16,223 bases of DNA from Bacteroidetes bacterium QH_10_64_37. Lineage in GTDB: Bacteria; Bacteroidota; Rhodothermia; Rhodothermales; Salinibacteraceae. The stretch spans positions 1-16,223 of the forward strand of contig PXSZ01000075.1 in the NCBI GenBank assembly GCA_003023105.1, given 5' to 3'. The translations under genes and the position numbers were made by a program. This document shows positions 1 to 7,262 of the stretch, piece after piece (position 1 is the stretch's first letter; each line of letters opens with the position of its first letter). Below the pieces are notes generated by a model. That model was not told the DNA's origin. It searched no databases and saw only the letters and a program-made list of their open reading frames with translations.

Positions 1-317
1 TCCCCCTCCTGTGGCTCGGCAACGAAGCGCTCTGTCTGTTGGTAGCGCCGAAACAGGGCCGTCTGAACGGTCCCTTCCCGGTCTCGCGGCACCTCGAGTC
101 CGATTGTGCCAACCCGAGTCGTCAGCTTTCGCTCGTAGGAGCCGTTCCGGTAGCCGGTCCGCTCCTCGCTTCGCTCCTGCAGATCGGCCCCCAAATGCTC
201 GGTCATCTCCGCCTCAAGAATCTGGTTGAGCACCTTCTCCATGAGCAAATCCATGCCTCGATCTCCGAGCAGGATCTTTTCGAATTCCTCGTCGCATAGA
301 TCGATGAAAAGGGTCAT
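1..317 (-). CDS. IS256-family transposase, N-terminal part (cut by window edge)
   Basis: This is the first 105 codons of a DDE transposase of the IS256 (mutator-type) family, which would cut and paste its own insertion sequence. It starts at the ATG at 317 and reads leftwards off the window. Diagnostic family segments are visible: an early MEKVLNQILEAEMTEHLGA stretch (about residues 26-44), GYRNGSYERKLTTRVGTI (about 55-72), and LEVPRDREG followed by LFRRYQ (about 74-91). The catalytic DDE residues would lie beyond the edge. The last few residues visible (FVAEPQEG) fit the family less well than the rest, so divergence or an early frameshift cannot be excluded. A plausible terminal inverted repeat lies about 90 bp upstream, so the element most likely ends near 433. 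Confidence 0.85.
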   Translation of the reverse strand, partial: MTLFIDLCDEEFEKILLGDRGMDLLMEKVLNQILEAEMTEHLGADLQERSEERTGYRNGSYERKLTTRVGTIGLEVPRDREGTVQTALFRRYQQTERFVAEPQEG

Positions 318-408
318 CGCGCAGGTGTGGTGGGTTTGGCTCTACTGTAGTGAGCAGATCCAAACCGAACGCAGCGCGGGTCCTTTCTCATCTTCGGTCG
401 GGCCCGGG

Positions 409-433
409 CTTTTGCAAAAATAGGGACGTAACC
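409..433 (-). repeat. Candidate terminal inverted repeat of the IS256-family element
   Basis: Read on the minus strand from the outside inwards, this sequence begins GGTTACGTCCC, then ATTTTTG, then CAAAAG. That is the GTCC...TTTTTG...AAAA layout I associate with IS256-family ends, at the expected distance upstream of the transposase ATG. The opposite end and the 8-9 bp target duplication are outside the window, so the boundary is approximate. Confidence 0.4.
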
Positions 434-476
434 GGGAGCCATCTTGCACCTGTCACTCGGCTTCCGTCCCGTCCCC

Positions 477-1643
477 CTACTGACCTACAACCGTATTGGT
501 ACGAGCAGTGCTCGAAGAGCTGCACTCATTATCGAAGAACGCCTGAAGCTCTTGGGACGGAGCGCGGTCCCATTCGAATTCCTCCTCCTCACCATTTCTT
601 AGACGAGTTACAGCCAAAACATCGGGTCTAACACGGCTAAACTCTAACCAAAATGTATTTCCGCTTCCTTTTACTTTGTAACGAAAAACATCGCCCTTGA
701 AACCCAATAATTCCAAATTATTTACGTAATAGCAATTGCCAAGGTCGTAATAAAATATATCGTATGACAAGTTTTCTTTTATGATAAACCACGACTGGTC
801 GCGGTCGCGGTACGCCCACGTCCCCCCGAAGCGGATAACGGCATACGCCTGGGCTACGCTCTGTTCGTTTTCATCGATCTGTGCCTGACTCTTTTCAAGC
901 ACAGTTCCGGACACCTCGGCAAGGGCTTCAACACACGAGGCCCCATAGCTGTCGGCACATTCAGCCGTGCCGCCTCCCCACCCGATCAACTCTGCGGACT
1001 TTTTCCAGTCGTCCTGCTCTGCCGCGCCGGTGGCGGCCTGGAGAAGGACGGAAGATTGGCAGGCCGTTCCCGCAACGGAGGAGTCGGGAACCGGCATCTC
1101 CGCCAGTGCGCAAACGAACGCGGTTGCCCCGTATCCGGCAACTTCCACGGCCTGTGCCGGAGAAATCTCCGTAGAATCTGATTTCGAAGAATCCGATCCT
1201 GGTTGGTCGAGCGACCCGAAGTTGACCCCAAGGTCCACCTGGTCGGACGTTTCGACTGTGTCGCTCTCCGTGTTGACGAGACCGACATCTGCACGAGTGC
1301 CATTGTAATTCCCAAAAATTACCACGGACGGACCTGTTACGGCCATGGACGGACGCCCTTCGCTGTCAAGCTTAATGGTGACCCGATCCCCCTCCCGTGT
1401 ACCGTAGACAACTTCACTGACGTGATCGAGACTATCCCGACTGTATGCCGCAAGCCATTCCCCATCCCGATGAGTAGCTACTGCCGCAACATCGGGATTT
1501 TCAGATCCGGAGAGCGCAACTCCATTTCTCAGACTCCGGTCGGGAGAAAGCCCACCGGAATCGCAACTTCCGAGCATGAGGCCGCCCGCAACGAGGAAGA
1601 GAAAAGGAACCCGGAGGATGCGCCGAAAAACTCCAACGTTCAT
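477..1643 (-). CDS. Predicted lipoprotein of unknown function with an AT-rich C-terminal part
   Basis: I do not recognise this 388-residue protein. Its N-terminus is a lipoprotein signal: FRRILR, a hydrophobic stretch, then the lipobox LGSC with the lipidated Cys at residue 27, so the mature protein should be anchored in the cell envelope. After a low-complexity Ser/Asp/Glu stretch (about 125-160) come six further cysteines (178, 195, 229, 237, 304, 374) that could form disulfides. From about residue 272 (GGTWAYRDRD) the sequence alternates aromatic and polar residues and may be a small beta-rich domain; this is inference. The part coding for about residues 281-338 (630-803) is much richer in A+T than its surroundings: 39 of 120 bases are G or C in 661-780. 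This suggests transfer or a mosaic gene. The ATG at 1643 was chosen because it gives a complete signal peptide. Confidence 0.75.
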   Translation of the reverse strand: MNVGVFRRILRVPFLFLVAGGLMLGSCDSGGLSPDRSLRNGVALSGSENPDVAAVATHRDGEWLAAYSRDSLDHVSEVVYGTREGDRVTIKLDSEGRPSMAVTGPSVVIFGNYNGTRADVGLVNTESDTVETSDQVDLGVNFGSLDQPGSDSSKSDSTEISPAQAVEVAGYGATAFVCALAEMPVPDSSVAGTACQSSVLLQAATGAAEQDDWKKSAELIGWGGGTAECADSYGASCVEALAEVSGTVLEKSQAQIDENEQSVAQAYAVIRFGGTWAYRDRDQSWFIIKENLSYDIFYYDLGNCYYVNNLELLGFKGDVFRYKVKGSGNTFWLEFSRVRPDVLAVTRLRNGEEEEFEWDRAPSQELQAFFDNECSSSSTARTNTVVGQ

Positions 1644-1917
1644 AACGGTAGAGATTAATCAGAAGAGGCCATGCAAACGAGTCGAAATTGCGATTCGGAT
1701 GCGTGGAGATGCTCTCCGGGACGGCGCGGAGGTCGTATTTCGGCCCTCCGGTGCTGCATCCGCATCGTCTCCAACCAGACAGGGGGGCGCTGGTTCAATT
1801 ACAGCACTGTCACTGAGCCTCGTTGAGCAGCACGCTCTGCGGGGGGCCTTGCCTTTAAGGGGGACTCTGGGTATTTTGACCATCACTTCCAGTCCTCTCG
1901 TCACTCCCCTCGTTCCG
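1644..1917. other. Spacer between divergent genes
   Basis: This 274-bp spacer separates the lipoprotein gene (minus) from a small membrane-protein gene (plus), so it should hold promoters for both. I see no convincing -10/-33 pair of the Bacteroidota type. A weak inverted pair (around 1688-1702 and 1754-1767, CGGATGC against GCATCCG) is the only notable structure. Confidence 0.4.
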
Positions 1918-2124
1918 ATGCAAAACGTCGCCTATCGTCTCGCCCTGCTGGCCGGCATCGGGGGCCTCGTGCTGCTCATGGTCGCCAGCCCAGGCGACGA
2001 CGTGCGGACGTCGCTCGGTGTGGTCGTGCTTGCCGCTGCGGGGCTCCTGGCCGGGCTGGGGAAGGTCGTTGACCTGCTGGGCTACGTGGAGGAGGGGGCG
2101 ACCGACGCCGAGGAGTCGCAGTAA
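1918..2124 (+). CDS. Small two-helix membrane protein, unknown function
   Basis: This is a 68-residue protein that I do not recognise. It has two hydrophobic segments that should cross the membrane (about residues 6-23 and 33-52), separated by a short polar turn containing SPGDD, and an acidic tail (EEGATDAEESQ). The reading frame is open much further upstream, but the ATG at 1918 sits directly before the first hydrophobic segment and the upstream translation is Arg-rich and not protein-like, so I chose it. Both termini probably face the same side. Its role is unknown. Confidence 0.6.
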   Translation: MQNVAYRLALLAGIGGLVLLMVASPGDDVRTSLGVVVLAAAGLLAGLGKVVDLLGYVEEGATDAEESQ

Positions 2125-2306
2125 TGGGTCTCGCTCGTGAACATGCCGTGGGACTCCTCATCAATTTGCCTTCTATCAAGACGTCATCATCCCAAAACGG
2201 ATTCTGCGTAAACCATTGGGGCGCACGTCATTTCTGTGAGTCGACCCAAGAACAGTTGCCTCGTACTGCAACGACCGCGGACGGCGGTCCACCGTCCTGG
2301 GAGTGC

Positions 2307-2870
2307 CTACGCCGAGGCCAGGAGCACGGCCCGGCGGAGCTCGGTCCATCGGCCGTCCGTTTCCTCGGGATGATGTGGATTCTTCTCCCGCAGCCACTTC
2401 TCGACGGTCGTAAGGTGCACGTCCTCGTCCGCGCGCTGGGCCACCTCGCGGTAGACCTCTTCGGGGGTGTCCACGTCCGCCTCCCCCATCACCGCCCAGG
2501 CGAGGGTGGCGTAGTGCCTCGTGGTGGGGGGCACCTCAATCTTTTGCTCCACTGCGACGGGGCCAAGCGTACGACGGCGCAGTTCATGATTCACGATCTG
2601 CGTGCGCACCTGGAGGGCGTTGTACTGGAGGGCGTCCTCCACGTGCTGGGCCTGTTCCTCCGTCGTCATCGGGCCTTTCGTCTGGACGGGGCCGGGGTCG
2701 GGCAGCCGATCGTCCAGCCGGTCCATCTCTTCCTCGATCGTCGCGCGGAGGGCGCGCAGGTCCGCAATGCCCAGGTTCTCGACCTGCTCGGCAGCCCGGT
2801 CGCGAGCTGCGCGCAGACGGTCGCGCCACTCGACACGGAGCGCATGCAGAGAAGGGGGCGCGTCGCTCAT
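2307..2870 (-). CDS. Acidic protein of unknown function
   Basis: This is a 187-residue soluble-looking protein with no family I recognise. The first half is strongly helical in character, with heptad-like spacing of Leu/Ala among charged residues (about 10-55) and the run TIEEEMDRLDDRL. The second half contains HYATLAWAVMGEADVDTPEE and ends in an amphipathic segment (TELRRAVLLAS). There is no signal peptide or membrane segment. A GTG two codons upstream is possible, but the ATG at 2870 is the better start. The opposite strand carries a long open frame that is Arg/Ser/Pro-rich and is a shadow; the acidic composition here matches the neighbouring real genes. Confidence 0.65.
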   Translation of the reverse strand: MSDAPPSLHALRVEWRDRLRAARDRAAEQVENLGIADLRALRATIEEEMDRLDDRLPDPGPVQTKGPMTTEEQAQHVEDALQYNALQVRTQIVNHELRRRTLGPVAVEQKIEVPPTTRHYATLAWAVMGEADVDTPEEVYREVAQRADEDVHLTTVEKWLREKNPHHPEETDGRWTELRRAVLLASA

Positions 2871-3082
2871 CGACACTACAGGGAAACAAACAGAGACGCG
2901 AGGCGGCCGCTCCGTGGTCGAGACTCAATCGGCGGGCGGCCACAGGGACGGACCGATAGCCCCGAGTCGGGGTTCCGGAACGGCGCTGCAGAGCAGGATC
3001 GTTCCCAACCTCGAAGCCCACCGCGACCTCGTGCTCGACGCGTCTCGCCGCCCTTGCCCAGCTCCCCATCCTCATCCGGGCC

Positions 3083-3382
3083 GTGTTTCCGGTGCACCGG
3101 CACGAGGGGCTCCTGTCGGCCAACCAGTCGCTGGAGTTTTCGGCGCTGGTGCTGTTTCTGCTCGTCCTCGTGTGCGCGTTCGGGAGCGGACGGTGGTCGC
3201 CGGATGCGCAGTGGCGACGGGCGTCGGTCGCGTCGGAATCGCCCCGGCGGCGCAACAGTCACGAAACGACGCGAACAGACGCGATGGCGTTTCTCGGGGA
3301 GGGGACCTTCGGGATCCTTGGACGCCGACTGTCAGGGAACCCGTCAGGTCCGGAAGAAAGGGGACAGAGCGCCCCGACATAG
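3083..3382 (+). CDS. Doubtful small membrane protein or gene remnant
   Basis: This is a 99-codon frame starting with GTG. It has one convincing hydrophobic segment (SALVLFLLVLVCAFG, about residues 20-34) and third codon positions mostly G or C in its first half, as in real genes of this genome. The second half is Arg/Ser-rich and not protein-like. The frame stays open upstream of the GTG with plausible sequence (PILIRAV). It may be the tail of a broken gene rather than a working one. Confidence 0.25.
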   Translation: MFPVHRHEGLLSANQSLEFSALVLFLLVLVCAFGSGRWSPDAQWRRASVASESPRRRNSHETTRTDAMAFLGEGTFGILGRRLSGNPSGPEERGQSAPT

Positions 3383-3413
3383 AAAAAGCACCCTTGGCGG
3401 CGAGGGCGCAATT

Positions 3414-3442
3414 TTTACTCACACATCTAATCACAGTATAAC
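3414..3442 (+). promoter_or_regulatory. Sigma-70-like promoter candidate
   Basis: TTTACT (3414-3419) and TATAAC (3437-3442) are separated by exactly 17 bases in a locally AT-rich patch, facing the small membrane-protein gene at 3658. The match to TTGACA/TATAAT is 4/6 and 5/6. Bacteroidota usually prefer a different promoter (TTTG and TAnnTTTG), so the call is tentative. Confidence 0.35.
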
Positions 3443-3533
3443 AAAATCGCACCCCAGATATGCTTAAACTCAAGACGACGATCTTGTAACGCGCCCGGCG
3501 AGAAACGAAAACCCGATTCGTGACGGCGCTTCT

Positions 3534-3568
3534 CTCTCCCACGCTCCCATCTCCCATGCCCCCCACGC
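3534..3568. repeat. One-armed 7-nt periodic run
   Basis: Successive heptamers CTCTCCC (3534), ACGCTCC (3541), CATCTCC (3548), CATGCCC (3555) and CCCACGC (3562) keep a 7-base phase. I found no inverted second arm, so this is the weakest member of the periodic-array class seen elsewhere in the window. Confidence 0.45.
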
Positions 3569-3620
3569 ACGACGCGGTTTGCCCTTATCCCCCCGTCCTG
3601 GTAGGTTCACAGCCCACCGT

Positions 3621-3646
3621 CTTCTCCGATCAACTTCTCCGATCAA
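3621..3646. repeat. 13-bp perfect tandem duplication
   Basis: CTTCTCCGATCAA occurs twice back to back (3621-3633 and 3634-3646), ending 11 bases before the ATG of the next gene. It probably arose by a simple slippage event in the 5' leader. Confidence 0.85.
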
Positions 3647-3657
3647 CACGCGGACCC

Positions 3658-3873
3658 ATGTCCGATTCCTCGCTCTCGCCCGGCCAGGCGCTCGGCCGGT
3701 GGATCCTTGACGTCCTCATCTTCCTCGTGGCCGGTGGTGTGGCGGCCGGGCTTTCGGCCCTCGCCTACCAGGCCGTCGCACAGACTCAGACGCCGCTCGG
3801 CATCTACGCCGTCATCTTCGCCGCGAGCGGGCTCATTGCGTACCGGCAGACGGAGCGTGTTCTCGATTCGTGA
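3658..3873 (+). CDS. Small two-helix membrane protein, unknown function
   Basis: This is a 71-residue protein that I do not recognise. It has two hydrophobic segments (about residues 15-40, RWILDVLIFLVAGGVAAGL onward, and 47-62, LGIYAVIFAASGLIAY) and a short charged tail (RQTERVLDS). The ATG at 3658 precedes a short polar leader (SDSSLSPGQ); the frame is open upstream but that part is not protein-like. The TGA stop lies inside the first unit of a 7-nt periodic array, and a small transposon-like element begins 14 bases downstream. The gene is convergent with the broken helicase gene. Confidence 0.65.
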   Translation: MSDSSLSPGQALGRWILDVLIFLVAGGVAAGLSALAYQAVAQTQTPLGIYAVIFAASGLIAYRQTERVLDS

Positions 3874-4070
3874 GACGTGAAACGTGAGAACCTGTTTTAA
3901 TTCATGCCTCGGTGCTCCAAGCGGCAGTGCTCGCACCGAAAGGGTTCGCGCACATGCTCTCGCTGACCGATTCAGAATCAAAACAGGTTCTGAGAAGTGA
4001 TGTGTGAGACGAGATGCGGAATGCGCTGGATCTGACGATGTCACGCATCACGTTTTTACGCTTCACGCAC
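3870..4070. repeat. Palindromic 7-nt periodic array A (GTGA-type), interrupted by a small element
   Basis: Heptamers run in phase: GTGAGAC (3870), GTGAAAC (3877), GTGA (3884) then, after the inserted element and its target duplicate, GAA (3994), GTGATGT (3997), GTGAGAC (4004), GAGATGC (4011) and GGAATGC (4018). The other arm carries the same words on the opposite strand: GTGACAT (4038-4044), GTGATGC (4045-4051), an 8-base unit (4052-4059) and GTGAAGC (4060-4066). The array fills the space between two convergent genes, touching both stop codons, so the transcript from either side could fold into a long hairpin and act as a terminator. Confidence 0.75.
3888..3990 (+). mobile_element. Small non-coding transposon-like element, copy 1 (103 bp)
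   Basis: The ends are perfect inverted repeats (GAACCTGTTTT at 3888, AAAACAGGTTC ending at 3990) flanked by the direct repeat TGA (3885-3887 and 3991-3993), a 3-bp TNA target duplication. The right 60 bases match copy 2 on the opposite strand almost base for base, including an identical stretch of 27 bases starting TGCTCGCACCG. The left 25 bases also match. The interior is about 160 bp shorter than in copy 2. There is no credible protein, so it would need a transposase supplied elsewhere. The 3-bp TNA duplication is reminiscent of IS5-family relatives; that assignment is inference. Confidence 0.7.
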
Positions 4071-5288
4071 TACGCAGCCTCTTCCTCCTCGTCCTCCTGC
4101 GCCGCCCGGGCGTAGAGTTCCTGTACGACGGATGCAAGCAGCTCCGGACGCTCTTTGGAAAGCTCCTGCACGAGGGGCACGAAGTCGTCGATGCTCTGCT
4201 CGATGCCGTTGGGCGACGTGTCGGTCTCGGCGTAGCGCTCCTCCAGCAACTCCCGGGCGGTGCGGTGGGGATCCTCCGGCAACTCGGCCCGCTCCAGGTC
4301 GATGTCGTACGTGTTGGCCATCCGCTTGAGCTCGAACTCGTCCTCGTGTCGCCACGAGCAGGCGGAGCTCGCCCTCCCGAAGCCGGTCGAGCGCCTTCTC
4401 CCGATCGCGCTGCGAAAGGTCGCCGGACATTTCGTCGGCGTCGTAGCCCTTGTTGGAGAGGAACTTGTTGAGGTAGCTGACCTCCCGCTTCGTGTTGGCG
4501 AAGATGAGGGCCGACTCCGGCTCCTCCAGCTCCAGGAGCTGCGCCAGCACTCGATCCTTGTCCATCGGGTTGACCAGGTAGTAGCGGTACTCGTTCTCCT
4601 CCACGCTCACCTTGTCGCTGCTGAGCGAGAGGAAGCCCGGGTCGTCGAGAAACTCGCGGGCCACGGTCCGTACCTTCGGCGGCATCGTGGCGCTGTACAT
4701 GTACGAGACGCGATCCTCTGGCACATAGCCGACGATGTCCTTCATGTCCGGGTAGAAGCCCATTGAGAGCATCTCGTCGGCCTCGTCGAGCACCAGCATC
4801 CGGAGGGTGCTCGCGTCAAAGTTGTTCTTCTTGAGGTGGTCGAGGATGCGACCGGGCGTGCCGATGACCACTTGCGCGCCCTTGTTTAGCCCCTCAATCT
4901 GGGGCTGGTAGCCGACGCCCCCGTAGATGAGGACAGCTTCCATCCGATTCGTGTGCGGGGTCGCAATCTTCATCTTCTCAAACTCCTCGTGGATCTGGCG
5001 CGCAAGTTCCCGCGTGGGCGTGAGGATGAGGACCTGCTGCTCCTTCTTGTCCGGGTTCACAAGGTCGAAGAGCGGCAGCAGAAAGGCCCCGGTCTTGCCC
5101 GATCCGGTCTGGGACTGCACGATCAGGTCGCGCATGTCGCCGGACAATTCGTCGACGTAGACCTCGTCGAGGGGCGGGTCCGGCTCGCGGAGTTCTTCGC
5201 CGACCTCGTCGCGGCGGCGCTCCTTCTGCGCCTCGGAGGTCAGATCGATGACGTTTGTGTATGTGCTCTTCGAAGTGTCGGGGGCCAT
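4070..5288 (-). pseudogene. DEAD-box RNA helicase, broken by internal deletions and a frame change
   Basis: The ancestor was an ATP-dependent DEAD-box RNA helicase. From the ATG at 5288 one sees motif I (QSQTGSGKT), Ia (PTRELARQ), Ib (TPGR), II (LDEADEML), III (YSATMPP) and motif IV (ALIFANTKREV). Two parts are missing. The Q-motif region before motif I is absent: the frame passes directly from YVDEL to SGDMRDLIVQSQTG. After LLVAT, motif V (normally DVAARGID) and motif VI (HRxGRxGR) are missing, and the protein resumes in another frame as DEFELKRMANTYDID to a C-terminal EDEEEEAA (4070-4321). The junction is at about 4341-4352. Without motif VI the protein could not work as a helicase. An ATG further upstream gives an Arg/Ser-rich, unlikely extension. 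Loss in the source genome or an assembly error would both fit. Confidence 0.8.
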
Positions 5289-5467
5289 GCGGCAAGGGGC
5301 TCGATTCCAGGAATAGTCAGAACGGTGCGGAGAGCGCTCCGGCGTCGCGTCTCGGCCCTTTCGGGAGCGAGAAGGGAAGCTGCTCCGGGACCGGGTTCGA
5401 AACCAAAGACAGGATCGTTCCAACGAGGAGTCCCCCCAATCGATCCTGCGATTCCTTAATCAACGAC

Positions 5468-5504
5468 GAAAAGCGGGCGGGCGGCGCTACATCGAAAGCC
5501 CGCC
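5468..5504 (-). terminator. Possible intrinsic terminator of fabG
   Basis: On the minus strand GGCGGGC (5504-5498, the last fabG codons) can pair with GCCCGCC (5482-5476), followed by CGC and TTTT (5472-5469). The stem overlaps the fabG stop codon. The T run is short, so the call is moderate. Confidence 0.4.
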
Positions 5505-6236
5505 GTTGACGTGCAGGACGTGGCCCGTGATGTAGGCGGCCGCCGGAGAGGCCAGAAACAGCACGGCGTCGGCAATCTCGTCGGGCTTGGCGAGGCGATC
5601 GAGCGTCACGGCGTCGAGGATGGCCTCGCGGGTCTCCGCGTCCAGTTCGTCGGTCATCTCGGTCCGCACGTAACCCGGCGCCACGACGTTCACCGTGATG
5701 TTGCGGCTGCCCAGCTCCTTGGCGAGGCTCTTCGAGAAGCCGACGATGCCGGCCTTGGAGGCGGCGTAGTTCGTTTGGCCGGCGTTGCCGGTGGTGCCCA
5801 CAACGGAGGAAATGTTGATGATGGAGCCGCTCTGTCGGCGCATCATGGGCATGTACGCCGCCTTGCAGAAGTTGAACACGCCCTTCAGGTTCGTGTCGAT
5901 CACGTCGTCCCAGTTGTCCTCCGTCATGCGGAGCAGGAGCCCGTCCCGCGTGATGCCGGCGTTGTTGACGAGCACGTCGAGCGCGCCGAAGCGGTCGAGC
6001 ACGGCATCGACGTGTTCCTCCGCCGTGTCGGGGTCGGCCACGTCGCCCTGAAGCGACAGCGCCTCGGTGCCCTGCCCTTCGAGCCGGTCGACGAGGGACG
6101 CGGCGGCGTCGGTCGAGGAGCGAAACGTAAAGGCTACGTTTGCCCCTGCATCGGCAAAGGCGTTGACGAGGGCGCGGCCAATCCCGCGCGTGCCGCCGGT
6201 AACGAGAACGGTGGATCCGCGAAAGTCGGCCTGCAT
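5487..6236 (-). CDS. fabG: 3-oxoacyl-[ACP] reductase FabG
   Basis: FabG performs the NADPH-dependent first reduction of fatty-acid elongation, turning 3-oxoacyl-ACP into 3-hydroxyacyl-ACP in the cytoplasm. The 249-residue protein is a short-chain dehydrogenase of the usual length: the cofactor loop TGGTRGIG at 13-20, NNAG at 91-94, structural Asn116, and the catalytic Ser144 (NISSVVG), Tyr157 and Lys161 (YAASK), with the conserved PGYVRTEMT after them and the VNGGLSM end. The ATG at 6236 is the start that gives the normal N-terminus; the frame is open upstream without homology. It is the last gene of the fab cluster here; an unrelated lipoprotein gene separates it from fabD, and acpP does not follow. 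Confidence 0.96.
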   Translation of the reverse strand: MQADFRGSTVLVTGGTRGIGRALVNAFADAGANVAFTFRSSTDAAASLVDRLEGQGTEALSLQGDVADPDTAEEHVDAVLDRFGALDVLVNNAGITRDGLLLRMTEDNWDDVIDTNLKGVFNFCKAAYMPMMRRQSGSIINISSVVGTTGNAGQTNYAASKAGIVGFSKSLAKELGSRNITVNVVAPGYVRTEMTDELDAETREAILDAVTLDRLAKPDEIADAVLFLASPAAAYITGHVLHVNGGLSM

Positions 6237-6363
6237 GGTGGCACACAAAAAACGTTGGAACGAGTGCGGCTCAGGGACGCCCCTCTGTCTCCTCGCCCCG
6301 GAAGATTGGGAATGCCGCTCAGAAAGGCAAGAGGCTCGTGGGCCCCAGGCCGCCCGCCATTCG

Positions 6364-7125
6364 CTACGCCGATTGATCCACTTCCCACCCCCACGCAAAC
6401 TGTTCCTCCGACCCGGCCCCCGTCCGGCGGACCTCGAGCTGCACGCCCGACGCATTCTCCAGAATGTCGGTCCCGTCCACGGTGCGCGGAAAGTGGAGTG
6501 TGTTTCGGCGGTACAAGACGGTGTTTCCACCACTGACGTAGGCCTCCCGGAGAGGACCGTGGTCCGTTCGAACTGGACGATACGCGCTGTCCTGAACGAT
6601 GAGCTTTGTGCGAGCGCTGGGGCCTGAGACAATTCCACTCTCGCCTCTCCGCTCTATAAACCAGTAGACGTTAATCTGGATCGTATCGAAATACCCTCTG
6701 CGTCGCTTTTCGATGAGGTCTCGGGCCTTCTCCTTTCGGAGCGACAGAATGCCCATCTCCGGCTGGAGCGACGCGAGGGAGAGCTCGAGGCTCCGGAGGG
6801 TGGCGTAGGTTCGAGACTGGACGCTGCGACCGGCGCCCACGTTCTGGAAGCGGCTCGACCACCGTTCGACGAGCGACTGGTAATCTTGGTCGAGTTGATA
6901 CTGAAGCTTTCCCTCCTCCTCTGTGATCGTGAGAGCCCCCAGGGAGTCGGGATGGTACTCGACGGTTTGCTCCGTGGGCAGGAACCGTTGGGCAATCTGG
7001 CCTTCGTTGACGGAATAGATGCTCCCTCCACCGCATCCCACGACGAGAACCGGCATCACGAGGACAAAAAGTCCACCGAGGAGGCGCCGCAGGGATGAGG
7101 AAGGGGGAACGAGAGACAAACGCAT
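6364..7125 (-). CDS. Predicted lipoprotein of unknown function inside the fab cluster
   Basis: I do not recognise the family of this 253-residue protein. The N-terminus is a lipoprotein signal: basic and hydrophobic residues, then the lipobox LVVGC with Cys31, followed by GGGSIYSVNEG, so it should be anchored in the envelope. The mature part looks mixed alpha/beta: a long probably helical stretch (about 80-145, including LRSLELSLASLQPEMGILSLRKEK broken by a turn), then a beta-like region with INVYWFIERR and a final segment on EVRRTGAGSEEQFAWGWEV. It lies between fabD and fabG on the same strand, with 127 bp to fabG. Whether it works with lipid synthesis or is a passenger cannot be told from the sequence. 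Confidence 0.75.
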   Translation of the reverse strand: MRLSLVPPSSSLRRLLGGLFVLVMPVLVVGCGGGSIYSVNEGQIAQRFLPTEQTVEYHPDSLGALTITEEEGKLQYQLDQDYQSLVERWSSRFQNVGAGRSVQSRTYATLRSLELSLASLQPEMGILSLRKEKARDLIEKRRRGYFDTIQINVYWFIERRGESGIVSGPSARTKLIVQDSAYRPVRTDHGPLREAYVSGGNTVLYRRNTLHFPRTVDGTDILENASGVQLEVRRTGAGSEEQFAWGWEVDQSA

Positions 7126-7262
7126 GGGGACGAACTCAGGACACGGGCGTGGGCGCGAACGGTAAAGATATGCAACGTGTGAAGGATAGGAATCGCCCGG
7201 ACAGTGCGCGGTTCCCTTCGCTCCCCATCGCTGAACTCTCCTACGCGTCGATCACAGCCTCA

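Larger units (their letters stand above)
2871..3657. other. Long spacer with possible gene remnants
   Basis: This is 787 bp without a confident gene. It holds a doubtful small reading frame (3083-3382), an AT-rich patch with a promoter-like sequence (3414-3442), a 7-nt periodic run (3534-3568) and a 13-bp tandem duplication (3621-3646). Around 3010-3050 a protein-like reading (LEAHRDLVLDA) in one frame is followed in the next frame by LAALAQLPILIRAVF. This could mean a frameshifted, decaying gene. Confidence 0.4.

Noticed and set aside
2274..2297. Hairpins between convergent genes (ACCGC/GCGGT and GGACGG/CCGTCC)
   Set aside because: The stems are short and mutually exclusive, and there is no T run, so I do not call a terminator.
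2124..3467. A 447-codon open frame on the plus strand
   Set aside because: It overlaps the acidic minus-strand protein at 2307-2870 and has an Arg/Ser/Pro-rich translation with no recognisable motif.
2994..5422. The 12-mer CAGGATCGTTCC found at 2994 and 5411
   Set aside because: A shared 12-mer is expected by chance in a window of this size, and the flanks do not match.
5511..6536. A 341-codon open frame on the plus strand
   Set aside because: It is antisense to fabG, which has all catalytic motifs.
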